Shown here piece after piece: positions 1 to 9,228 of a stretch of 64,000 nucleotides of DNA; the first letter of the stretch is position 1, and every line of letters begins with the position of its first letter. The stretch is from Colletes latitarsis (lineage: Eukaryota > Arthropoda > Insecta > Hymenoptera > Colletidae), in contig NW_027488365.1 of NCBI RefSeq assembly GCF_051014445.1, positions 43,906,001-43,970,000 on the forward strand, written 5' to 3'. Position numbers and translations under genes: made by a program. The notes beneath the pieces were generated by a model that was given only the letters and a program-made list of their open reading frames with translations, ran no database searches and had not been told where the DNA came from.

Positions 1-881
1 CAATCTTGTTGGCCAGATCATGGGTTTTTTCCGTGTTTGAATCACGTAGTAACGTTGTACCACACTGAGGCTGTCAATTAAACCTGGTTTCGATCAATAT
101 TTTAGAGGATAACACCGGTTAGGTCTGGGTTAGGTCTGGTATATGCGCGCATCTGGCTTATACTTTCGCCTTTTTCGCAAACTTGTTGGCCAGATCCTGG
201 GGTTTTACCGTGTTTGAATCACGTAGTAATGTGGTACCGCACTGAGGCAGTCAATTAAACCTGGTTTCGATCAATATTTCACAAGATAACACCGGTTAGG
301 TCTGGGTTAGGTCTGGGTTATGCCCGCATCAGGCTCATGATTTTGCCTTCGTCGCATACTTGTTGGCCAGATCCTGGGTTTTTTTCGTGTTTGAATCGCG
401 CAGTAATGTGGTAACACACTGAAGGAGTCAATTAAACCTGGTTTCGATCAATATTTTAGAGGATAACACCGGTTAGGTCTGGGTTAGGTCTGGGTTATGC
501 CCGCATCTGGCTCATGATTTTGCCTCCTTCGCATACTTGTTGGCCATATCCTGGGTTTTCTTCGTGTTTGAATCACGTAGTAATGTGGTAACACACTGAA
601 GCAGTCAATTAAACCTGGTTTCGATCAATATTTCAGAGGATAACACCGGTTAGGTCTGGGTTAGGTCTGGGTTATGCCCGCATCCGGCTCATGATTTTGC
701 CTTCTTCTCATACTTGTTGGCCAGATCCTGGGTTTTTTTCGTGTTTGAATCACGTAGTAATGTGGTAACACACTGAAGCAGTCAATTAAACCTGGTTTCG
801 ATCAATATTTTAGAGGACAACACCGGTTAGGTCTGGGTTAGGTCCGGCATATGCCCGCATCTGGCTCATGATTTTGCCATC

Positions 882-3180
882 TTCGCATACTTGTTGGCCA
901 GATCCTGGGTTTTTTTCGTGATTGAATCACGTAGTAATGTGGTAATACACTGAAGCAGTCAATTAAACCTGGTTTCGATCAATATTTTAGAGGATAATAC
1001 CGGTTAGGTCTGGGTTAGGTCTGGTATATGCGCGCATCTGGCTTATACTTTCGCCTTTTTCGCAAACTTGTTGGCCAGATCATGTGTTTTTTCCGTGTTT
1101 GAATCACGTAGTAATGTTGTACCACACTGAGGCAGTCAATTAAACCTGGATTCGGACAGTATTTTAGAGGATAACACCGGTTAGGTCTGGGTTTGGTCTG
1201 GGTTATGCCCGCATCTGGCTCATGATTTTGCCTTCTTCGCATACTTGTTGGCCAGATCCTGGGTTTTTTTCGTGTTTGTATCACGTAGTAATGTGGTAAC
1301 ACACTGAAGCAGTCAATTAAACCTGGTTTCGATCAATATTTTACAGGATACCACCGGTTAGGACTGGGTTAGGTCTGGGTTATGCCCGCATCTGGCTCAT
1401 GATTTTGCCTTCTTCGCATACTTGTTGGCCAGATCCTGGGTTTTTTTCGTGTTTGAATCACGTAGTAATGTGGTAACACACTGAAGCAGTCAATTAAACC
1501 TGGTTTCGATCAATATTTTAGAGGATAACACCGGTTAGGTCTGGGTTAGGTCTGGGTTATGCCCGCATCTGGCTTATACTTTCGCCTTTCCGCAAACTTG
1601 TTGGCCAGATCATGTGTTTTTTCCGTGTTTGAATCACGTAGTAATGTTGTACCGCACTGAGGCAGTCAATTAAACCTGGATTCGGACAGTATTTTAGAGG
1701 ATAACACCGGTTAGGTCTGGGTTATGTCTAGGATATGCGCGCATATGGCTTATACTTTCTCCTTTTTCGCTAACTTGTTGGCTAGATCCTGGGATTTGTC
1801 GGGTTTCGAATCACGTAGTAATGTGGTAACACACTGAAGCAGTCAATTAAACCTGGTTTCGATCTATATTTTAGAGGATAACACCGGTTATGTCTGGGTT
1901 AGGTCTGGGATATGCGCGCATCTGGCATATGCTTTCGCCTTTTTCGCAAACTTGTTGGCCAGATCCTGGGTTTTTTCCGTGTTTGAATCACGTAGGAATA
2001 TGGTAACACACTGAAGCAGTCAATTAAACCAGGTTTCGATGAATATTTTAGAGGATAACACCGGTTAGGTCTGGGTTAGGTCTGGGATATGCGCGCATCT
2101 GGCTTATACTTTCGCCATTTTCGCAAACTTGTTGGCCAGATCCTGGGTTTTTTCCGTGTTTGAATCACGTAGTAATGTGGTACCACACTGAGGCAGTCAA
2201 TTAAACCTGGTTTCGATCAATATTTCACAGGATAACACCGGTTAGGTCTGGGTTAGGCCTGGGTTATGCCCGCATCAGGCTCATGATTTTGCCTTCTTCG
2301 CATACTTGTTGGCCACATCCTGGGTTTTTTTCGTGTTTGAATCACGTAGTAATGTGGTAACACACTGAAGGAGTCAATTAAACCTGGTTTCGATCAATAT
2401 TTTAGAGGATAACACCGGTTAGGTCTGAGTTAGGTCTGGGATATGCGCGCATCTGGCTTATACTTTCGCTTTATTCGCAAACTTGTTGGCCAGATCCTGG
2501 GTTTTTTCCGTGTTTGAATCACGTAGTAATGTGGTAACACACTGAAGCAGTCAATTAAACCTGGTTTCGATCAATATTTTAGAGGATAACACCGGTTAGG
2601 TCTGGGTTAGGTCTGGTATATGCGCGCATCTGGCTTATACTTTCGCCTTTTTCGCAAACTTGTTGGCCAGATCATGTGTTTTTCCGTGTTTGAATCACGT
2701 AGTAATGTTGTACCACACTGAGGCAGTCAATTAAACCTGGTTTCGGACAGTATTTTAGAGGACAACACCGGTTAGGTCTGGGTTTGGTCTGGGTTATGCC
2801 CGCATCTGGCTCATGATTTTGCCTTCTTCGCATACTTGTTGGCCAGATCCTGGGTTTTTTTCGTGTTTGAATCACGTAGTAATGTGGTAACACACTGAAG
2901 CAGTCAATTAAACCAGGTTTCGATCAATATTTTAGGGGATAACACCGGTTAGGTCTGGGTTAGGTCTGGGATATGCGCGCATCTGGCTTATACTTTCGCC
3001 TTTTTCGCAAGCTTGTTGGCCAGATCCTGGGTTTTTTCCGTGTTGGAATCACGTAGTAATGTGGTACCACACTGAGGCAGTCAATTAAACCTGGTTTCGA
3101 TCAATATTTCACAGGATAACACCGGTTAGGTCTGGGTTAGGTCTGGGTTATGCCCGCATCTGGCTCATGATTTTGTCTTC
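882..3180 (+). repeat. Higher-order repeat, 13-unit block, copy A
   Basis: This stretch is repeated almost letter for letter 2299 bp downstream (13 units). Shared rare variants prove it, such as TCGTGATTGAATCACG with GGTAATACACTGAAG near 917 and 3216, the unit with a GGATTCGGACAGTATTT segment, and the odd unit with GGGATTTGTCGGGTTTCGAA near 1790 and 4090. After about position 1950 the match continues at an offset of 2476 bp, exactly one unit more, so copy B gained a unit (or A lost one). Near-identity over more than 2 kb implies a recent duplication. Confidence 0.85.
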
Positions 3181-5690
3181 TTCGCATACTTGTTGGCCAG
3201 ATCCTGGGTTTTTTTCGTGATTGAATCACGTAGTAATGTGGTAATACACTGAAGCAGTCAATTAAACCTGGTTTCGATCAATATTTTAGAGGATAATACC
3301 GGTTAGGTCTGGGTTAGGTCTGGTATATGCGCGCATCTGGCTTATACTTTCGCCTTTTTCGCAAACTTGTTGGCCAGATCATGTGTTTTTTCCGTGTTTG
3401 AATCACGTAGTAATGTTGTACCACACTGAGGCAGTCAATTAAACCTGGATTCGGACAGTATTTTAGAGGATAACACCGGTTAGGTCTGGGTTTGGTCTGG
3501 GTTATGCCCGCATCTGGCTCATGATTTTGCCTTCTTCGCATACTTGTTGGCCAGATCCTGGGTTTTTTTCGTGTTTGTATCACGTAGTAATGTGGTAACA
3601 CACTGAAGCAGTCAATTAAACCTGGTTTCGATCAATATTTTACAGGATACCACCGGTTAGGACTGGGTTAGGTCTGGGTTATGCCCGCATCTGGCTCATG
3701 ATTTTGCCTTCTTCGCATACTTGTTGGCCAGATCCTGGGTTTTTTTCGTGTTTGAATCACGTAGTAATGTGGTAACACACTGAAGCAGTCAATTAAACCT
3801 GGTTTCGATCAATATTTTAGAGGATAACACCGGTTAGGTCTGGGTTAGGTCTGGGTTATGCCCGCATCTGGCTTATACTTTCGCCTTTCCGCAAACTTGT
3901 TGGCCAGATCATGTGTTTTTTCCGTGTTTGAATCACGTAGTAATGTTGTACCGCACTGAGGCAGTCAATTAAACCTGGATTCGGACAGTATTTTAGAGGA
4001 TAACACCGGTTAGGTCTGGGTTATGTCTAGGATATGCGCGCATATGGCTTATACTTTCTCCTTTTTCGCTAACTTGTTGGCTAGATCCTGGGATTTGTCG
4101 GGTTTCGAATCACGTAGTAATGTGGTAACACACTGAAGCAGTCAATTAAACCTGGTTTCGATCTATATTTTAGAGGATAACACCGGTTATGTCTGGGTTA
4201 GGTCTGGGATATGCGCGCATCTGGCATATGCTTTCGCCTTTTTCGCAAACTTGTTGGCTAGATCCTGGATTTTTTTCGTGATTGAATCACGTAGTAATGT
4301 TTTAACACACTGAAGCAGTCAATCAAACCTGGTTTCGATCAATATTTTAGAGGATAACACCGGTTAGGTATGGGTTAGGTCTGGGATATGCGCGCATCTG
4401 GCTTATACTTTCGCCTTTTTCGCAAACTTGTTGGCCAGATCCTGGGTTTTTTCCGTGTTTGAATCACGTAGGAATATGGTAACACACTGAAGCAGTCAAT
4501 TAAACCAGGTTTCGATGAATATTTTAGAGGATAACACCGGTTAGGTCTGGGTTAGGTCTGGGATATGCGCGCATCTGGCTTATACTTTCGCCATTTTCGC
4601 AAACTTGTTGGCCAGATCCTGGGTTTTTTCCGTGTTTGAATCACGTAGTAATGTGGTACCACACTGAGGCAGTCAATTAAACCTGGTTTCGATCAATATT
4701 TCACAGGATAACACCGGTTAGGTCTGGGTTAGGCCTGGGTTATGCCCGCATCAGGCTCATGATTTTGCCTTCTTCGCATACTTGTTGGCCACATCCTGGG
4801 TTTTTTTCGTGTTTGAATCACGTAGTAATGTGGTAACACACTGAAGGAGTCAATTAAACCTGGTTTCGATCAATATTTTAGAGGATAACACCGGTTAGGT
4901 CTGAGTTAGGTCTGGGATATGCGCGCATCTGGCTTATACTTTCGCTTTATTCGCAAACTTGTTGGCCAGATCCTGGGTTTTTTCCGTGTTTGAATCACGT
5001 AGTAATGTGGTAACACACTGAAGCAGTCAATTAAACCTGGTTTCGATCAATATTTTAGAGGATAACACCGGTTAGGTCTGGGTTAGGTCTGGTATATGCG
5101 CGCATCTGGCTTATACTTTCGCCTTTTTCGCAAACTTGTTGGCCAGATCATGTGTTTTTCCGTGTTTGAATCACGTAGTAATGTTGTACCACACTGAGGC
5201 AGTCAATTAAACCTGGTTTCGGACAGTATTTTAGAGGACAACACCGGTTAGGTCTGGGTTTGGTCTGGGTTATGCCCGCATCTGGCTCATGATTTTGCCT
5301 TCTTCGCATACTTGTTGGCCAGATCCTGGGTTTTTTTCGTGTTTGAATCACGTAGTAATGTGGTAACACACTGAAGCAGTCAATTAAACCAGGTTTCGAT
5401 CAATATTTTAGGGGATAACACCGGTTAGGTCTGGGTTAGGTCTGGGATATGCGCGCATCTGGCTTATACTTTCGCCTTTTTCGCAAGCTTGTTGGCCAGA
5501 TCCTGGGTTTTTTCCGTGTTGGAATCACGTAGTAATGTGGTACCACACTGAGGCAGTCAATTAAACCTGGTTTCGATCAATATTTCACAGGATAACACCG
5601 GTTAGGTCTGGGTTAGGTCTGGGTTATGCCCGCATCTGGCTCATGATTTTGTCTTCTTCGCATACTTGTTGGCCAGATCCTGGGTTTTTT
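3181..5690 (+). repeat. Higher-order repeat, 14-unit block, copy B
   Basis: Tandem partner of the block at 882-3180. It contains one extra unit at about 4258-4434, marked by GATCCTGGATTTTTTTCGTG and AATGTTTTAACACACTG, which has no counterpart in copy A. The match is lost at about 5691, where copy B has TTCGTGTTTGAATCACG and copy A has TTCGTGATTGAATCACG. Unequal crossing-over between registers one unit apart is the simplest explanation. Confidence 0.8.
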
Positions 5691-5792
5691 TCGTGTTTGA
5701 ATCACGTAGTAATGTGGTAACACACTGAAGCAGTCAATTAAACCAGGTTTCGATCAATATTTTAGGGGATAACACCGGTTAGGTCTGGGTTA

Positions 5793-5807
5793 GGTCTGGG
5801 ATATGCG
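5793..5807 (+). repeat. Target-site duplication, 5' copy (element 1)
   Basis: GGTCTGGGATATGCG directly precedes the element and recurs directly after its poly(A) tail at 12870-12884. The upstream flank ends in TTA, so the empty site was TTA|GGTCTGGGATATGCG inside the second 11-mer of a satellite unit. One more C is shared by both sides, but the element start seen in copy 2 (four Cs, CCCCTC) assigns that C to the element. The length of 15 bp is close to the 14-bp duplications made by R1 in rDNA. Confidence 0.9.
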
Positions 5808-6199
5808 CCCCTCAGGGGGAGTGTCCGGCCAGGTGTCCGGCGCAGTACGGGGCGTAGCGACCCCGAGGTACCTGATGCTAATCACACCGTAAGCCTCCTG
5901 TTGGTCGTCGCAACGACCCATTCACAAATCCAGTTTTGGTTTTGTGAATGGTACGTGGCGGCAGGAGGACCGGTGGCCTTGGCTTAACCGCCTGGGCCGC
6001 GAGGATGGTAACTCTATAAATTACCCTCTGATCCTAAGTTATGGTGCGCGGCGATGGGATGCATGGTTGGGAGAGAAGGCCCAATCCCTAGCGACCACCT
6101 CCGGGGGCACCTGCCGAACCCCCGGAGTATTAGGCTTCCCCAGGCATGGCGGCTCTGCCTGGGGTGACCTCCATTCCGACCACACTCGTGGGAACAGTA
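5808..6199 (+). promoter_or_regulatory. 5' UTR and presumed internal promoter, element copy 1
   Basis: The leader is 392 bp, exactly as long as in copy 2. It begins with CCCCTCAGGGG, a perfect 5-bp inverted repeat around one base. Other pairings seen are CGGGG/CCCCG near 5853-5870 inside CAGGT/ACCTG, GGTCGT/ACGACC (5903-5918), and CATTCACAAA/TTTGTGAATG (5919-5950). Several ATGs precede the likely ORF1 start, including 5948, 6004 and 6146. Full-length non-LTR elements normally carry their promoter here; I see no recognisable core promoter motif, so that role is inferred from family knowledge. Confidence 0.6.
5903..5950 (+). other. Paired hairpins in the 5' UTR, copy 1
   Basis: Two adjacent inverted repeats: GGTCGT-CGCA-ACGACC (5903-5918) and CATTCACAAA with a 12-base loop and TTTGTGAATG (5919-5950). 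In copy 2 the first is kept, while the left arm of the second is CATTCGCAAT, which weakens it. A role in RNA folding or translation is possible but unproven. Confidence 0.5.
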
Positions 6200-9100
6200 A
6201 TGGACATTAATGACTCTCAAATTAGCAACCGGACTGGAAATTTGGAAAACGAAATGGCACGTGTATCGGCAGACGAGATTGGTTTATTGAACAATAATAT
6301 GGATGGACCACTTCCTGGTGGGGTTAAACCCACGGTCAGGAGTGTGCAGGTGGTTAATCCCCCGTTGGGGGTCCACCTGGAGGGTGATGTTGACCTGGTC
6401 AGGGTCGGTCCCGCTCCTGTTGTCAGCCTAGAGCGGCTAAATGTCACGGAGTGGCGTAAGGCGGGGAGGGAATCACCTCCCCGCAAGAGGCATGATGCCG
6501 TGGGATCGCTGCCTTCGATGGGCGGCGCAGCCCAGAGGAAAGATGAGGGGACGGTATGCGTTGGGAATACCATCTCCCACACCCTCGACGACGACGACTC
6601 GCAGGATGGCGACGAGTGGGCGCCGAATCCTTGCACCGGTGACGAAGCTGAGAGTGGCGACTCCAGCGAGGGTTATGGTCCCGGTAAGAGAAAGAGGAAG
6701 GGCCCCGGGGCTGGAAGACCCAGGGGTATCTTCGTGGACCCCAAAAAGTTGGGTCCCGGGATGAAGGCCCTGCCGAAGCAGGCAGACCTCCGCAACATTG
6801 CGGAGGTCATGAAATCGGACGAGCTCCTGGGTCGGCTCAAGGAGCAACTAGAGTCCGTCGTCAAGGTGGCAGACACCGCAAGCCACCTTAAGACGACGGA
6901 CATCCGTGGGCTCCGCTTGGCAGCGAGGGTGGCTATGGTCAGCGCCGAAGAACTTCACGGCAGAGCTGACCGTGCCGAAAATCCCAATAGGCCGGCCCGG
7001 GAGGTAGTCATTCGCCAGGGTGAGTGGGAGAGGAGGGCCAAGGCCCTCGAGAAGAGGCTGGAAGTGGCAGACAACACCGCCACCACCCTGTCCGAGACCG
7101 TGAGGGTGAAGGACAGGGAGTTGGAGCACCTCAGGCGGGAAGTGCGCCGCCTGAGGTATAAGGAGGAGCGCCGGAGGCTGCTCCGGGAGGAGGAGGAGAT
7201 GGCCGGCGAGGCGCCGCCGGACCATGAATTGCCGTGTGTCCCTCGACCCCAGCGGAAGGATCTACTTCCGTCAACTTTTGCCGGGGGGGACACCGGCATG
7301 GAGGTCGAGACGGCGGTCCCTGGACCGTCGCCTGCAACGCGGTCCGTTCCGATTGAGGAGAGTCCCGCGTCCGGAAACCCTTTGGTGGTCATGATGACCG
7401 ATGTGGTGAAAAGGGTTTCCGAGATGGCGGGACAGATATCAGCCGTGGAGGACCGAGTCGAGGCGCGGCTTGAAGCTGTTTGGCGGATGGTAACCCGCCC
7501 GCCTTTGGGGAAAGGCATGGTGGCCCCACCTCCATCCTTGCGGGCGAACCGGACGGTGGCTTCGAAAGTGCCGGATACGCCGAGGGCAAACGCGAAGGGG
7601 ACCGCGGCTGCGAAAACAGGGTGTGCGTATGCCGCCGTGAAAGCCCCTGCGGCTCCCACTAAGCTGACACCCCAGAGGAATGGCGCCACCAAGGCCGTAC
7701 GTGGCACACCAGAGACAGGAGTGGCAGGAGTTGCGAAGCCCCCTGTCGCGGAACATAAGGTGCCAACAAAGTCAGTGCCTCGTCCCCCTCCGCCACCTCC
7801 CAAGACCGATAGCGGCAGGGCCCCTCCGTCAGCCCACACCAAAGCGAAGGATACTCCTGCCCCCGCCAACGATGGGCAGAATACGTGGGCGGAGGTGGAA
7901 AGGCGGGGGAAGAAGAAGGCAGCAGAGAAGGGTGCGGCACCTGCCGCAACCTCCACCAAGGGTGGGAAGTCCGCCGCGTCGCGTCGGCCTGCCGCTAATA
8001 CTGCGGCCGGCGTCAACAAAAAGAGTGGTACCCAGTCTGCGGCGGTAAAATTACCGAGGCTGCCAAGGAATGCGGCAGTCTCGGTGACCGCCGCTACTGG
8101 GCGGGAAGGAGATCTGGGCCCCCTCCTCAATAGGGTGATGCCCGGGATCTGCCAGGATCTCGGGATCACCGGGATGCGCCCCACCAGGGCCGTCACCGGG
8201 GCGCTTCTCTTAGCGATCCCCGGCGAAGAGGGCAAGGAGAAAGCGTCCGCCCTGCGGGCGCGTCTCGAGGGGACCCTCGAGGCGGAAGGTGTTCGGGTGG
8301 CTTGCCCCCAAAAACAGGCCGAGTTACGAGTTTCAGGCCTGACGGAGGCAGCCACCCAGCAGACTGTGAGGGAGGCCCTTGCCACAGCCGGGGGTTGCGG
8401 CGCAGCGGAGGTCAACGTTGGTGACCTCCGTCGGGACAGATCGGGCATGTTTACTGCCTGGGCCCGCTGTCCCCTTCGCGCTGCAACCAAGCTCGCGAAG
8501 TCCAGCCGACTTATGGTCGGCATCTTCGAGGCCCGGCTGGCAGTCCTCGCAGCGAGGCCGTTGCAGTGTCACCGCTGCCTAGAGTTCGGCCATGTCCGGC
8601 AGCGGTGCACCAGCACCGTTGATCGCAGCGGCCTCTGCTACCGCTGCGGAGGGGCCTCCCACACCGCACGGGAGTGCACGGCCGCCCCTAAATGCCCCCT
8701 TTGTGTGGGCTTGGGGCGGCCAGCGGATCACCGCATGGGTGGGGCGGCGTGCCGTCCCCCCAAGCGCAAGGGGAAGAAAGGGAAGGGTGCGGTTGTGCCC
8801 CCATCCACGGTGCCGGCTGGTGTTGAGCCGGCACCGCTGCCCGTCGCGATAGAGGTTCAGGGGGCGGCTTGTTCCCAGCCGTCCCCTGCTGTGGTGTCGG
8901 GGACTATTCCCGCCCCAGCATCTGTCGCGGCGGCGGTGAAAGTGGTGGGGTGTATACCTGCACCGCCCCTAGCAACGGAGATGATGGAGGTGGATGTGGC
9001 GCCTTGCGACTCGGCGCCCACCACCTCCACGGAATCGGAAGGCGTGCTGTCGTGTGGGGGTACTGCAGAGCCCCCACCACAACCGGCAGCCCAGCCGCCG

Positions 9101-9226
9101 TGCGGGTCAGAGCCCCTTAGTAGGGGCGTGCTGGCCTCGTACGGCGGCAAAGATCCGGGGCTCGCAAAAACGCCCCAAAATGCTGGAAGGGGTGGCCTGG
9201 AGGAGGCCGCGGATGAGACCGGATAA
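6200..9226 (+). CDS. Retrotransposon ORF1 protein (gag-like, zinc knuckles), copy 1
   Basis: ORF1 of an R1-clade element. Family knowledge says it binds element RNA, forms ribonucleoprotein particles and, in SART/TRAS, helps direct them to telomeres. The frame is open from 6146 (1026 aa), but that ATG is absent in copy 2 (AAG there). The first ATG shared by both copies is at 6200, giving 1008 aa. From that Met: acidic and Ser-rich N-terminus; a nuclear-localisation-like KRKRK at 163-167; a charged heptad-like coiled coil at about 274-337; a low-complexity Ala/Pro/Lys linker at about 400-630; then knuckles CHRCLEFGHVRQRC (790) and CYRCGGASHTAREC (813), both C-x2-C-x4-H-x4-C, and a looser third, C-x2-C-x8-H-x6-C (832). 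It ends in TAATG, sharing one base with ORF2. Confidence 0.9.
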   Translation: MDINDSQISNRTGNLENEMARVSADEIGLLNNNMDGPLPGGVKPTVRSVQVVNPPLGVHLEGDVDLVRVGPAPVVSLERLNVTEWRKAGRESPPRKRHDAVGSLPSMGGAAQRKDEGTVCVGNTISHTLDDDDSQDGDEWAPNPCTGDEAESGDSSEGYGPGKRKRKGPGAGRPRGIFVDPKKLGPGMKALPKQADLRNIAEVMKSDELLGRLKEQLESVVKVADTASHLKTTDIRGLRLAARVAMVSAEELHGRADRAENPNRPAREVVIRQGEWERRAKALEKRLEVADNTATTLSETVRVKDRELEHLRREVRRLRYKEERRRLLREEEEMAGEAPPDHELPCVPRPQRKDLLPSTFAGGDTGMEVETAVPGPSPATRSVPIEESPASGNPLVVMMTDVVKRVSEMAGQISAVEDRVEARLEAVWRMVTRPPLGKGMVAPPPSLRANRTVASKVPDTPRANAKGTAAAKTGCAYAAVKAPAAPTKLTPQRNGATKAVRGTPETGVAGVAKPPVAEHKVPTKSVPRPPPPPPKTDSGRAPPSAHTKAKDTPAPANDGQNTWAEVERRGKKKAAEKGAAPAATSTKGGKSAASRRPAANTAAGVNKKSGTQSAAVKLPRLPRNAAVSVTAATGREGDLGPLLNRVMPGICQDLGITGMRPTRAVTGALLLAIPGEEGKEKASALRARLEGTLEAEGVRVACPQKQAELRVSGLTEAATQQTVREALATAGGCGAAEVNVGDLRRDRSGMFTAWARCPLRAATKLAKSSRLMVGIFEARLAVLAARPLQCHRCLEFGHVRQRCTSTVDRSGLCYRCGGASHTARECTAAPKCPLCVGLGRPADHRMGGAACRPPKRKGKKGKGAVVPPSTVPAGVEPAPLPVAIEVQGAACSQPSPAVVSGTIPAPASVAAAVKVVGCIPAPPLATEMMEVDVAPCDSAPTTSTESEGVLSCGGTAEPPPQPAAQPPCGSEPLSRGVLASYGGKDPGLAKTPQNAGRGGLEEAADETG

Positions 9227-9228
9227 TG
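9224..9228 (+). promoter_or_regulatory. TAATG stop-start junction, ORF1/ORF2, copy 1
   Basis: The ORF1 stop TAA (9224-9226) overlaps the ORF2 start ATG (9226-9228) by one base. The same arrangement exists in copy 2. In Bombyx SART1 an overlapping UAAUG was shown experimentally to couple ORF2 translation to ORF1 termination. The match here is direct, but function is by analogy. Confidence 0.85.

Larger units (their letters stand above)
1..5807 (+). repeat. 177-bp satellite array, left block
   Basis: Head-to-tail satellite. The anchor CTTGTTGG recurs at 5, 182 and 359, giving a period of 177 bp. A unit reads, in order: CTTGTTGGCCAGATCCTGGG, a T-run with TTTCGTG or TTCCGTG, TTGAATCACGTAGTAATGTGG, CACACTGA, CAGTCAATTAAACCTGG, TTTCGATCAATATTT, AGAGGATAACACCGG, then two 11-mers TTAGGTCTGGG, then ATATGCGCGCATCTGG or TTATGCCCGCATCTGG. 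Two alternative right halves are seen: CTTATACTTTCGCCTTTTTC and CTCATGATTTTGCCTTCTTC. All units share one orientation, and no gene is present. The block ends in the 5' target-site duplication of retrotransposon copy 1. Confidence 0.95.

Noticed and set aside
1800..1820. CENP-B box in TTTCGAATCACGTAG-type segments
   Set aside because: The TTCG part fits, but the required CGGG part is missing; no unit examined had the full core.
1015..5369. Repeated 73-95 codon open frames on the minus strand of the satellite, also at 51808-52095 and 62809-63096
   Set aside because: 177 is a multiple of three (59 codons), so a frame free of stops in one unit stays free in the next. The predicted peptides simply repeat the unit, have no domain, and are closed by stops in most units.
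6146..6199. ORF1 start at 6146 (and GTG at 24407 in copy 2)
   Set aside because: The 6146 ATG is AAG in copy 2 and the 24407 codon is GTG; the first ATG common to both is 6200/24443.
6955..8523. Long minus-strand open frames opposite ORF1 (522 codons here, 459 codons at 25444-26823)
   Set aside because: They lie opposite GC-rich coding sequence, where antisense stops are scarce. They have low-complexity composition and are not conserved in length between the two copies.
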